From Amia ocellicauda (Eukaryota; Chordata; Actinopteri; Amiiformes; Amiidae), in assembly GCF_036373705.1 (NCBI RefSeq), contig NC_089863.1:26075727-26139726 (forward strand): a DNA stretch of 64,000 nucleotides. The letters are read 5' to 3'. The translations under genes and the position numbers were made by a program. Below are positions 47,201 to 57,122 of the stretch, one piece after another. Below the pieces are notes generated by a model that saw only the letters and a list, made by a program, of their open reading frames with translations, did not search any database and was not told where the DNA came from. Within the stretch, counting starts at the first letter, position 1, and each line of letters opens with the position of its first letter.

Positions 47201-48760
47201 CCTTGTGATCGATGTGTTTGGCACCCCTGGTCTAGGTCTTACTTACAATTCATTACTTGCATTGGTGGCGCTGAACACAGCCAGATGGGGCTCCAGACTG
47301 TGACCTTTTGACTTGGCTTTGCAGGTTATATTTTTTTTTTTTTTACTAGTCGCATCACAAGTAACTGCCTTGTGCCCTATGCCTGCCGGGATCGGCTCCG
47401 GCTTCCCCACGACCCTCACCAGGATAAGCGGTTTCGAAAATGGATGCATGGATGGATCATAATTAACTTTCATAATTTGGGCAAACTGCTATCAAAGGCG
47501 GAGTTTTAACTTTCGTTGAGACAATATGCTCGAGTCACAGATTAAATGTCCCTCTCTCGGGGCTTAGTTTATGGCACTCGAGAAGAGTAGCTGTTAACCC
47601 GACATCATGCAAATTAAAGGCAAAGGACTTCATGTGCAAATTAGCTCAACGGCCAGCACTAGTGCTTTTTTGCAGGAAAATCCCAGAAAGGCTTGTTTAC
47701 ATGCACAGAGAACAATCATTTGTTGTACTGATCTTAACCAAATTGTTTTTTCACATCACTGATGGTGCTAGGAAGCCATGAATTTAAGTTAAACTAATTA
47801 TCTCCCTTCTAATTAATTTTAATATACAAGTATTCCAGTGTTTTTGTCATTTTTACATTGTTTACTTTACTTGGGATTGACTCTGCTTCTGCAATAAATA
47901 AATATCCATTTCCTTCAAGACGTGACGGCAAATATTCACGTCTCTGACTGCAATGGCAAACGCAATCATTTCAAAAATGATTCTTGGCCGCCTCCTTCTC
48001 ACCTGCAATAAGACCATGAGCTCGGTGCTGTGCTTGTCCACGGCGATGTCGAAGGGCGTCTTGTCGAACTTGCTGAGCGCGTGGACGTCGGCACCGTACT
48101 TCACCAGCAGCTCCGCCACCTCACGGTGCCCGTGCTCGGCCGCCCAGTGCAGCGCGGTCATCTTCAGCATGTCTTTGGCGTTGATGTCGGCGCCGCTCTG
48201 CGGGGGGGAGGGAGAAGACTACAAGATAAGAAAGATTCCAATCAAAAGCGCTTTATTCAACTTCCTGCAACTTTATTCAACTCCCCCCCACCCCCACCCC
48301 CACCCCACGGTGTCAGGAGACAAGTAGGGCAGCCCTGCCACTCACCCTGACCAGCAGCTCCACGATGACAGAATGGCCCTCCGCGGCGGCCATGTGCAGA
48401 GGGGTCCTGTCCACTTTGGTTCTGGCGTCCCTGCTGACGCCTGCCCTGAGCAGTACCTCGGCTGTGGAGTAGTGTCCGTACTGGGCGGCCAGGTGGAGGG
48501 GCGACGTGCCAAGCTGGGGGACAGGAGACGGCTACAGTCAGTGGGGTTCCTTTGCAACATGAGTGTCCTACCTAATCCTCTCCCCCAAAAAAAGAGCTGC
48601 AGCACAAATACTCAAATGGTTGTGGAGGCGACAGCGATTCCTGTGCGCTTACCCAGTCTGTCGTGAAGGGAGCTCCGTTGGCCATGAGAGAGCGGACTTC
48701 ATCATCCTGGCCTTTCCGAGCTGCTTCTAACAAACGCTTTCCTAAATCCACCAAGGACAT
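43847..48760 (-). CDS. gabpb2: GA-binding protein subunit beta-2 (NRF-2 beta-like), 474 aa, 8 coding exons
   Basis: GABP beta pairs with the ETS factor GABP alpha in the nucleus and supplies the transactivation and dimerisation parts of the complex, which controls many housekeeping and mitochondrial genes. Coding exons in transcript order: 48653-48760, 48346-48513, 48003-48197, 45912-46065, 45701-45787, 44685-44852, 44417-44535, 43847-44272 (1425 nt with stop; all GT-AG and in frame). Residues 1-157 carry the ankyrin repeats (start [20 protein letters not shown]). Residues 158-293 are the activation region ([36 protein letters not shown]). RKRK at 317-320 is a likely nuclear signal. The coiled coil is about 344-383. 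Beta-2 rather than beta-1 is chosen from [29 protein letters not shown] and EQYRLKLEA, as I recall them in human GABPB2 (448 aa). An extra Glu-rich tract (395-431) makes the protein longer. Confidence 0.96.
44417..44535 (-). CDS. gabpb2: gabpb2 coding exon 7 (residues 294-333)
   Basis: [20 protein letters not shown] then [24 protein letters not shown] is a likely nuclear localisation signal. Acceptor GTGTCCATGCAG, donor GTCAGTCTG. Confidence 0.92.
44593..44662. mobile_element. Possible small MITE scrap in a gabpb2 intron
   Basis: GATTACTTCAATTAAGGGTT matches the internal half-palindrome of the hAT-like MITE family. The termini are absent. Confidence 0.3.
44685..44852 (-). CDS. gabpb2: gabpb2 coding exon 6 (residues 238-294)
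   Basis: Encodes [20 protein letters not shown], then [20 protein letters not shown] and [15 protein letters not shown]. It is a few residues shorter than human GABPB2 in the [13 protein letters not shown] stretch (from memory). Phase 1 on both sides. Confidence 0.93.
45701..45787 (-). CDS. gabpb2: gabpb2 coding exon 5 (residues 209-238)
   Basis: [20 protein letters not shown] then PMSNSNRT, part of the transactivation region. Acceptor CTCTCCTCTCAG, donor GTAAGTCG, phase 1 on both sides. Confidence 0.93.
45912..46065 (-). CDS. gabpb2: gabpb2 coding exon 4 (residues 158-209)
   Basis: [20 protein letters not shown] then [20 protein letters not shown], ending TTKTTS plus one base of a Gly codon. 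The acceptor CTGCGCCACCAG has a weak pyrimidine tract because a GAGAC minisatellite fills the intron just upstream. Donor GTGAGCTC. Confidence 0.93.
46132..46705. repeat. GAGAC/CACACA composite minisatellite in a gabpb2 intron
   Basis: Begins with several ACAAG pentamers. It then has about 20 units of AGACGAGACGAGAC (two or three GAGAC pentamers) joined by ACGCACACACA, giving 20- and 25-bp periods, with AGAAAC and CACACA variants toward the right. Open frames of 220-265 codons on both strands are artefacts. It stops about 65 bp upstream of the coding exon at 45912-46065. Confidence 0.94.
47193..47229. mobile_element. 37-bp palindromic hAT-type micro-MITE
   Basis: CAGGGGTGCC (47193-47202) and its exact complement GGCACCCCTG (47220-47229) bracket only 17 bp. 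Identical 8-mers GTCTAGGT lie immediately outside (47185-47192 and 47230-47237), a perfect target duplication. It lies in a gabpb2 intron. Confidence 0.85.
47368..47460 (+). mobile_element. SINE 3' tail
   Basis: CCTATGCCTGCCGGGATCGG, then CACCAGGATAAGCGGTTTCG and AAAATGGATGCATGGATGGA. This is the conserved tail of a SINE that is widespread in ray-finned fishes, ending in the usual ATGG-type simple repeat. The 5' RNA-polymerase III part was not found; the sequence before it is a T run. Confidence 0.75.
48003..48197 (-). CDS. gabpb2: gabpb2 coding exon 3 (residues 93-157)
   Basis: Encodes the remaining ankyrin repeats: [20 protein letters not shown], then [20 protein letters not shown] and the [16 protein letters not shown] cap. 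Acceptor CCCCCCGCAG, donor GTGAGAAGG, phase 0. Confidence 0.95.
48346..48513 (-). CDS. gabpb2: gabpb2 coding exon 2 (residues 37-92)
   Basis: Encodes two ankyrin repeats ([20 protein letters not shown]; then [20 protein letters not shown]), phase 0 at both ends. Acceptor GTCCCCCAG, donor GTGAGTGG. Confidence 0.95.
48653..48760 (-). CDS. gabpb2: gabpb2 coding exon 1 (residues 1-36)
   Basis: Starts with the ATG directly after the acceptor CTGTCCCTCAG and ends GACTGG-GTAAGC, phase 0. Encodes the N-terminal cap and first ankyrin repeat start, through [10 protein letters not shown]. Confidence 0.95.
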
Positions 48761-50293
48761 CTGAGGGACAGATCAGACACATTGCTACAATTATAAATCA
48801 CACAGCAGAGAGCAGCCAATCACAGAGCAGCATTCCCAAACAGTCCTATACCTCTCATCTAGTGTAGGAACCCTGTCCCGTGCAGAGAATTATCAGCGTT
48901 TCAAAATGATTCAGTTACCAGCGACGTTTCAAGACAATAGATGCCAGCGGTGCAAGTTTCACAGGATGTGCATTTGTTTTGAATAGTTTTGTTACATTTA
49001 ACTAGCTTGAAAACACCACTGATCAGTCAGTTACAGTGGATCCCGGACCACAACATTTGTAGACAGAGAGAAAGGTGGTTGATTGTTACAAATTTGTGGG
49101 TCTAATATCCTTACTTGTGTGATTCATAATAAGTTAATGGGTCGTGTGCAGGGTGCTCTATTATACAAGAGATGTAATACATCAGCTTCGCTTTGTGGGC
49201 CCCTCGTCCAAAACAGTGCCAGATGACTAGTACAATAAGAGACACCTTTAACACGACCTATTAGCTTATAAAAGATACATTTGGCAGCAGACAATTTGCT
49301 CCAGAGTGACCTACAGACACTGGGGATGGGGATGGTGCACAAGCTGTTACTGCCCAGTCACATATAAAAGTTTTAGATCTCATCTGAAGGATGGCAGCCC
49401 AGGGACACAGTGAGTCAGTTGCAGAACCACTGGACCCACTTCACCTCCAGCTACATAAAGGAACTGTGTGTCATGGAAAAAGCGGTTTTGAATGTACACC
49501 AATGGAAACAAAAGGCTGTAATGTGTATATGTATTGTTATGACTGTTTATTAACCCTTATGAGCTCAGAGTGACATATAGTCTGTGTGACATACAGAATC
49601 CTGCTGAATTGGGATGCAAGTTGACTGCCTTTATGTAGACTGATATGCATTCAAGATATAAACCAATGATCATTCGTTTTTCTTATTATCCATCTACTTA
49701 TTATGATTACTCAATTATATATCGATTATATTATGTGTAGAGGGTTTGCAAGCGTTTGACTTGTGTGATTAGATATAAACACTGCCAGAACATATTGTTC
49801 TCATTTGATGTAATCGCAAGTTCCTCCACTGGGGGGTGGGGGTGGTTGACAGCTATGGCAAAAGCCCACGCCGATGCAAAATCCATCTCCCATGAAATAT
49901 GCAGGGCTGGGATCAGCGTGAGTCACTTTCTCTGACACAAATGTAAGTCTAGACTCATCCCGCCCTCACACGCCTCTATCCTCGCTGTTTTTCCACCAGC
50001 GGCAGCCATTCCCACACTTTTGGGTCGGCTTGGCTTTGCTAATAAATCCCAGATATTGCGTTTGTCCCGGTGCCAACACGGCCAGCTGCCTGGGAAGCAT
50101 TGCAGCAAACAGCAGCCATGTTTAAAACAAGAACAGTTAAAAAAAAATTGTCAGCCATAACTACCACCCCCCAACAAATGCTAGTACCCCTCTTTTGTGT
50201 GTGTGTGTGTGTGTGGTGGAGGGGGATCATGCTTATAATACGCAGATGTTCATACATGTGCGGACACGAATAGGGTTCACATGTGAGGGGGAT

Positions 50294-50328
<35 letters not shown>

Positions 50329-50773
50329 CGATGCGTTTGCATGTAGTTGCACTGCAAGTCTGCAGACACAGATGTCCCTTTAAAGTGCAAACGCTGGTAA
50401 AAGACGCGCGGCTTCCCCGGGTGCCCCGCACGGCTCCCGCACACGCCGACCCCCGCACGTCCACGCCTGGCCGCAGCAGCCATCTTATACACGGCTATAC
50501 AGCGGCTAAAAACCCCGCCGAACCGAGAAATACGGCCTCCGATCGCCGGCAACCGGCCGCCGAGACCGCGGTTTAAACGCACGGCAGGACAGGAAACTGC
50601 CTTTAATATTTAGCGGCCGATGTTCCGGGGGAAGTCGGATCTGAAATTGCAATTTAAACACACGGAGAAAAAACTACTTCCACATCCGGTCGGCCATAAC
50701 AATCGTGGTTTGAAAAAGTCAGCCGCGCCGCCCAGGTACACTTTAATACTCAATGTCTCCAAGTGCGGGGAGA

Positions 50774-50808
<35 letters not shown>

Positions 50809-51135
50809 ATAAATATGTAAATGTGTCTTTATGGCGCTGCACTGGAGAGGCGGCTGCGCTTCCTCCTAGTCTAGTTAGTCCAGAGGGGAAAAAAGCAAAT
50901 TATCTTTTTCTGTCCGTCTGTCTTTTCTGCCTCTATATAGTTACCGATACAAAACGGCGTCAAAAACTGCGCTTCAGCTCCTCAAACCCACCTTAATACA
51001 CAATTCAACCGGGTGCAAGTGCGACTCAAAACGGGGGGAAATCGCGGAAACTGATATATATATATATAAATACAATCGATAACTTTCTAAATATTGTTTA
51101 GCTGCTTCCCCCCCAGGCCCAGGCGTTGCACTCAC
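48761..51135 (-). other. gabpb2: gabpb2 first intron (predicted)
   Basis: Lies between the predicted first-exon donor at 51135 and the acceptor before the ATG. It contains GT (50193-50213) and CA (50296-50326) runs about 80 bp apart in complementary orientation, and a third GT run (50774-50797). No coding exon was recognised. Confidence 0.6.
50390..51135. promoter_or_regulatory. gabpb2: CpG-rich region next to the gabpb2 first exon
   Basis: CpG-dense stretches at about 50400-50580 and 51120-51200 contrast with the surrounding AT-rich DNA. GCAGCCATCTT at 50477-50487 is a YY1-like motif. An alternative start within this region is possible. Confidence 0.45.
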
Positions 51136-51280
51136 CGCGGCGGCTCGGCGGAGGAGAGGCCGGTACGTGTCGGGGTCCTGTCCCACCCGGAGAGAGCTTT
51201 CGGTCCGTTGTTGTGTTATAACTTTTTGGGGGGGAAAAAATATATATATTTATTTATTATTGTGTTTGTGCAGCGGCGCA
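51136..51280 (-). other. gabpb2: Predicted non-coding first exon of gabpb2
   Basis: The - strand has GAGCCGCCGCG-GTGAGTG, a strong donor after 51136, in GC-rich sequence, with no other good donor nearby. The 5' limit is set by the YY1/ETS promoter motifs upstream. Splicing to 48760 places the ATG at the first base of the next exon. Confidence 0.5.
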
Positions 51281-51309
51281 AAGATGGCGGCTGAGCGACA
51301 CCGGAAGTG
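51281..51309. promoter_or_regulatory. gabpb2: gabpb2 core promoter: ETS/GABP site plus YY1 site
   Basis: ACCGGAAGTG (51300-51309) is a consensus ETS/GABP site. AAGATGGCGGC (51281-51291) is a consensus YY1 site, 8 bp away. This TATA-less ETS plus YY1 layout is typical of housekeeping and bidirectional promoters. A second AAAATGGCGGAT motif occurs near 51457. The ETS site allows feedback by GABP itself. Confidence 0.6.
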
Positions 51310-51854
51310 GAAACTGAGACAGAAAGGCCCTCCCGTGCAGGGCGGATGGATACCGCGGGGGGCACAATTTAAAGGTTTCCCCCGACTTGGGCTGCTCACC
51401 TCTTTTTTTTGGGGGGGGAGAAGGGGTCAGATGACTGGGCTTATGTTGTGTGCTGAAAATGGCGGATCCAAAGGGCAGTGCGGCTCTGTCGGTGCAGCCT
51501 GTTCCCTTTATTGCGTTTGAGTGTTGGCTAACGGCACTATATGTCACGGTGGAGGGGGCTGTATGAAATGGGCGGCTGTTCCGCGCTGCGCAATGTAGTT
51601 CCGGCATAGCTTTGGTTTTTCTTTTTTGGCGGCAAAAAAAGTTTTGAAACGCCTGCTTTGTCTGCACTGTAGCTGATTAAATCACCATGAAGTCCAGTTG
51701 GAAATGATTTTGCAGTTATTGTTGTCATGTATTGAAATGTGCAAGCTGTGCAGCACTAGCTGTGGACTCCTGTTTAGGCTTGGTAGTTTAATTAGCAGTA
51801 TAATAGCAACACACTGAAAAAAGGATTAGGGTAGCTTTATAACACACTTTAGAT

Positions 51855-52114
51855 CAGGGGGGACAGACTCCAGTCCTGTCTTTCTGGTTTTGCTCCAGCC
51901 CAGCTCTGATCCTTAATTGGTCTAATTAAACAATTAAATTGATTAATTGAACCCTTCTCTCCAGACTATGAAATGTTCTGTTTTGAGTCTGGAGAGAAGG
52001 ATTCAATTCAGCCAGTTAATTGTTTAATTGGACCAATTAAGGAACCAGCTGGGCTGGAACCAAACCCAGCAGACACTGCGGCCCCCCAGGACTGGCGTCC
52101 AACCCCCCCCCCTG
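51855..52114. mobile_element. hAT-like MITE, long hairpin (260 bp)
   Basis: Left CAGGGGGGACAGACTCCAGTCCTG (24 bp, read in two parts) pairs with CCAGGACTGGCGTCCAACCC and the following C run to CCTG on the right. The interior folds back through AATTGGTCTAATTAAACAAT / GTTTAATTGGACCAATTAAG and TCTCCAGACT / AGTCTGGAGAGA. Flanks CTTTAGAT and CCTTATAT match 6 of 8. No coding capacity. Confidence 0.8.
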
Positions 52115-52381
52115 CCTTATATAGTTCGTGTGAGTTTGGTTTTATGGTCATATCATTAATCCACTGATGTAAATTGATTAATGTCATGTAACCTGTTTTC
52201 AATAAAGATACCCTCCATTTAATAGAAGAATAGAGTGGTGTTTGGGCAAGTATTGTTTAATATAAATATTAATTAAGAATAAGTGGAAACTGCTTGTTTT
52301 TGACTTGTAAGCACTTATTTTGTCATTTTATAATTTCTTTAAATGAGAAACAAAGCACATACTTGCTAAAGCACAATGTCT

Positions 52382-52387
52382 TTTATT
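52382..52387 (-). terminator. mllt11: Candidate polyadenylation signal of mllt11
   Basis: AATAAA on the - strand, followed by GACATTGTGC and then T/G-rich sequence. It would give a 3' UTR of about 2.8 kb. Another AATAAA lies at about 53606-53611. Confidence 0.4.
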
Positions 52388-55163
52388 AAGGCGAAACAAT
52401 TCATGCAAGCAGAAAAAAACACATGAATACTGACTGTTGTTTGATACTCTGCCAATACTGGGGTCTGCAACAGCTTGATAACAGCTCTGACCACACGCAC
52501 CACAGCGCTATCAGCGATGTCGTCAGAGGGAGGGTAGTCAGTTATACATTCAGTTCACATTCCTCTCCTGGCATCCCAACACAACCAAAGAATCATATCA
52601 ATGATTATAAAAGGAAACACAATCATACAAACATGTTTATGTCTTTCCAGTGTTAGCGAGTGAAAGGTCAGTGCCTCTGCGTTTTGAGAACTAAGGTGAA
52701 CTGTTAAACCAGTCTGGTATGTACACGCTCCGCCCCTCACAACCCCCTCTTCAGAATAAATATCGAAAAGCACAGATTCTGTTTATTGGTGGAATAAAAT
52801 GAAAATACAAAACTTGAGGAATCCTTTAAGGGATTTGTAAAGTAATGCTAGGATCTGGTTCTAGAACAACAGTATACTTTCAGATAAGTACAACAGGTCA
52901 TGTCATAATTTTTCTCAACCACACTGATCAGCTTTTCGAATTGGCAATTTTCACTTCTGGTACTGGGGAGCCAAAGCCTTTGCTGGATTTCTAGGGAACT
53001 GAAACTCCCGAACGGTTAAAGATCTGGAAACCGTGGTGAATATTCAACAAGATCCGAGTCAGAGGGTAAATCAGTTTCTCCAGATCTACGTGCTTCAGTG
53101 GCCCACAGGGGGACTTTGTCTGGTACCAAATGTTCCTTGACATCCCTTAGCCTTCTGGCACGTCTGAAGGAGTAATGCATGTAGGAAAAGTGAACTCATT
53201 GGGTTTGTGTTTTGTTTTGTTTTGACGGCAACCACGGCCGTTTTAACCACACAAATCCAATGCCGTTAACCCTCTGAAGCAGAGACGAACCAATTTAAGC
53301 ACCGATACTCAGTTGGCGTTCTCTTTGGGCCTCCCCAGTCTCCTGGTTTTCCTTCCACCCGAGCTCTGAAATGCTTTTTAACTTCATTGAAAATGCTCAA
53401 CCCCTCTCTCCCCAGTTTACCCCTCCTCAACGCTTGGCTTGTGACCCCCAAGGACCACTGATCTAAAGTTGCTCTCCCCCACCGTGAGACTCCAGCCAAG
53501 ATCAGTGCAATCTGAGCTCGACCTCGTTCCCATTGATTGCTTTGGTCTTGAACACTGGAGAAGTGCGATTTAGGCTGAGAGATATTACATAATTTCCCTA
53601 ACGCTTTTTATTGTCATTACGATAAATCACAGTGACACTCTGCTAGGAAACCCTTCATTATCTGTCTTGGGGTGGCACAGACTCATCTGTGCAATCCAGC
53701 TGCGAGTTGAAAAAATCCAATTGTTTTGTCTGTGAGTCGCGCATTCTAGAGCACAGAACAGGAAACCAGAGGCAATCTAGAACCATACCGGTGAATATCA
53801 AATAGTATTTCTCTAAATAGGTGAATGAATAAATCAATCAATAAATAAACATTCTTTAACTGGACAGACAGCTATGTGAAAGGTGCTCAACGTCTGATAC
53901 GTGGTGCTGATTGGCTGGTGTCCCGAAAACACCAGCCAATCAGTTTCCAGATCTGGGCGAGCCGGTTGTCACAATACACTCGTTCCATTCAGTTTGCCCG
54001 GGACAGGCTGAAGCAGCATACTGAAATAAATACTAGGGGCAAAAAAGTGAATACATTAAATAAATAAATAAATAAATACATACATTTTTTTCAATTGTTT
54101 CTCGAGGCTCAAACAGGAAAAATCATAATACTGTCAACATGCAGCATAATGCAGCCCAGGTTAAGTTTTTGCCTTGGTCAAGTCTATTGGCAAGACCTTC
54201 CTCCGATTGGGAAATACTGCTTAGTATCGATCAAGGTACTGGCTCAGAGCTCCAGTCCTTACAAGGCCACTGGGTGGATTAATGCTTTGTCTCCCTCCTA
54301 CGAACTTGATCGAATGGGTGTCAGGAGTATGTTTTGCAGGCTAAGCTTCAAAGGACAAATATAATACCTTCTGCATTCTCTCGTTTGTTCTACACCTTAC
54401 TGTGCGTGTTTGGGACGACTTGTCACATCTGACCGCTTGTTAGATCGTGTACTGTCCACGCCGTGGTCATTTAACGGCACTGAATGAAGACTGAGCCGAG
54501 AGGACGGAGCGGAAAGATGCAGGGCAGGGTAGGTTGTCTGCTGCAAGGAACATGACAATTGGGAAAAGCCTTAGTCTGTTAATTCGTGCTTACAAAATCC
54601 TTCCCAAACTAATTCCCCATTGGCATTTAGATGTTTAATGTAAGAGTCCCTGTATTACCCTTTAATACTGTGCATCACCGACTCTGAGTTCAGGGCAATT
54701 AAATAATCCAAAGGCTCTGAAAAGAATTGAACCGCTATGGTCTACTTCTGAAACCCGGGTCTTGGAAAACCACAGTCTCTCTTGATTTCTGCAGGCAAAT
54801 GCAAAATGCCACCCAATTTTTTTATGTAATCTAGAGATAAAAGTGAGTCCGTGAGTTAAAATGGGCCAGATTTCTCCTCTGTGACTCTTTCCAACAAACT
54901 ACAAAAATCACCCAACTGTGGCTCTCCAGGACTGTAGTTTTCAGACCCCTGTTCCTCCCTTTTGTGATTTTTTTGTTTCAGTGTATAGTGCAGTGCTCTG
55001 GATTGCAAACTAGCAAAGCGTGCTGAATGAGTACTGTTTTGTGTGTTCGTTTTTTTCTAAAGCAAGACCAAAAACTTGACAAAGGGTGCATTATTGACTA
55101 CAAGTTGACAACGTGTGCAGTAATGGTAGGTAGCTTGGGGATAGGGGGTTGGATGGGTGGTCT
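52388..55163 (-). other. mllt11: Probable mllt11 3' UTR / downstream region
   Basis: No other gene is recognised. It includes a TAAA run (about 54055-54078) and two degenerate MITE-like stretches (about 53330-53465 and 54735-54952, the latter ending CTCCAGGACTGTAG..CAGACCCCTG). The extent of the UTR is inferred. Confidence 0.35.
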
Positions 55164-55427
55164 TCACAGCAGATCGAAGTCTAGCAGGTCGATGCTGGCG
55201 ATGGGCTCCCTCCAGTAGTTGAAGGTGTTGTACTCCGACAGCTCCGTGTTGTCTTCCTCCCAACCCTGCGCATTGTGGCCGTCTCTCTTCTTCTTCCCGC
55301 CCTTGCCGCCCTTGATCGAAGACCCGTTGACCAATTCCAGGCCCTCTAGCTCGGCCAGGTCCAGCTCTGGGATCGGCTGCCTCCAGTAGAGGAAGGAGTC
55401 GTATTGGGTGTTGAGGGTGTCCAGCAT
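55164..55427 (-). CDS. mllt11: MLLT11 / AF1q homologue, 87 aa
   Basis: MLLT11 (AF1q) is a small vertebrate protein first found as an MLL fusion partner. It is expressed in developing neurons and reported to act as a transcriptional cofactor that shuttles between nucleus and cytoplasm. The frame reads TQYDSFLYWRQPIPELDLAE (residues 8-27), LEGLEL, a basic linker (GKGGKKKRDG, 41-50), an acidic stretch, then YNTFNYWREPIASIDLLDFD and LL at the C-terminus. That order and the 87-aa length match human MLLT11 (90 aa, from memory). IPELDLAELEGLEL overlaps the human nuclear export signal. The coding sequence is in a single exon with an acceptor (TTGCTTTACAACAG) 6 nt before the ATG, like the human two-exon gene. 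The M start is the first after the acceptor; in-frame codons upstream are intronic. It lies tail-to-head upstream of gabpb2, as in human 1q21. Confidence 0.93.
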   Translation of the reverse strand: MLDTLNTQYDSFLYWRQPIPELDLAELEGLELVNGSSIKGGKGGKKKRDGHNAQGWEEDNTELSEYNTFNYWREPIASIDLLDFDLL

Positions 55428-55433
55428 CTTGCA

Positions 55434-56694
55434 CTGTTGTAAAGCAAGAAAAGACACACAGACAAAAAAAAGATGCAAATTGTTAATTGACTTGATTGCA
55501 GCGTGACACTGCAACTTGCATCAATCAGTGGTGGTTTGTGGTTACAATTGCTTTGCCATCTATCTCTCCAGGCCCACATTTATTTATACCTATCGGAGGT
55601 GTACAAAAGGTATACCCACTTGTCTAAACACATTAACAGCTTGTAAAAGTAAAGTCTAAATGAAAACACTGTACAAAAAGTTACCTACAACCTAAAGTAA
55701 TGAGGACTTAATTTCAGAAAAAAAAACAAATTACACGGTGCATCCATACTATTTCTGTTTAAATGTAGTAGCCTATGTAAAAGCATTAGTCATTAGGTTT
55801 TGCTTTAAGTGAGCAAACAGATTAAAAAGAATATGAAATCGTGTCCCGTTTCTTTCTATCTTTCTGGATGCTGACGGATTTTAAATTATAGCGCCTTTCT
55901 CGGAATGTTCCAGACGCTGCATAATTTTCACATCTCCCAGATTCCCCAGAGAATCCGCTGTTTGTGAACGGGCCTCTCCTTGCTACTGGGGAGGAATACA
56001 TTAGGCGTTCAATTTAGAGCACTTCTCTCTTTGTGCATTCATTTCCCATCGCCCACCCCCCACCATAAAGAGGGGCTCTTGTCTTGTCGGTCAGCTATGT
56101 CCGATGCGGCCATTCATAGCATTGCCAGGGCCGGGATCCGCTTAGCATGGTTCATCTCCTCAGTTGGCTTTGTGTGATTAATGTCAGTGCTCAATAGTTT
56201 TTAAAATCCATTATTATTCTCTATTTTTGATTCTAGTTACTTACTTGAACGCCGCATAAGAACTGGACACATTAGGATGTAACAATTGATAGCTAATCAT
56301 CCAGCACATGCTAAAATAAATGCGTTTAATAAGTGTTTGCTACTGATGTAACTCTGTAATCCGATTTATTACACAACTAATAGCCCCATAAGTCACCATT
56401 TGGTTTAAGAACAGCATAAAGAAACGCCATTGTCTCTGCTTTTTACATACACACAAGAACCGTCCAGATATTAATAGACATTTTCCATTTTCATTGATCA
56501 AAATAGCGCTTTTAATGATTTACTAATGGGGTTTCTTGTCAAGCAAACGATTCAAATTAAAAAAAAAAACCCTCTATCAAACGCGCAGCATCCATTACAC
56601 CCACCTTCACCCACTCGCCCCCCCACCAAAAAACCCCCCACTTCTCATCGGCCCACACCCAAACCTGTCAGTCTTCAATATAGGGAGAAACGGG

Positions 56695-56727
<33 letters not shown>

Positions 56728-57122
56728 AAACACCTGCCTTTGTATAAAGCCTATTTTTGCTTGTACACAGCATCCCATACATGCATTCATATCATAGCAC
56801 CCTACAATTAGCAAGTGGGTCATGAAATGCCTGTGAATCCTAAAAATAAGCATCCAGCCATTTAACGCACTGGGCAGCACTAGCTAATATATGTATAGCC
56901 TTTATATATAAATGCGCCTATTCGTTGTGCCAATTAATAATTTCCCTATAATACACATTAACACTGAGAACAGAAGTGACTGATTTAAAAGAAAAATGAA
57001 AAAAAAAACTCAATTTCAATATGAATCACTCAATTAATCAATTAATTAATTAATGACGCCTCTCTGTATGAACATGAGATAAGGCAGCAGTGAAATGAGG
57101 ACAATTCCGCCTGGCCGGTTAC
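55434..57122 (-). other. mllt11: Predicted mllt11 intron
   Basis: From the GTAACCGG donor (57122) to the acceptor before 55433. It contains a TC run (about 56698-56724). No coding exon seen. Confidence 0.45.

Noticed and set aside
50277-50582. Open frames over the CpG-rich stretch (about 100 codons)
   Set aside because: GC-rich DNA lowers stop density; the sequence lies in the predicted gabpb2 first intron or promoter and shows no protein motif.
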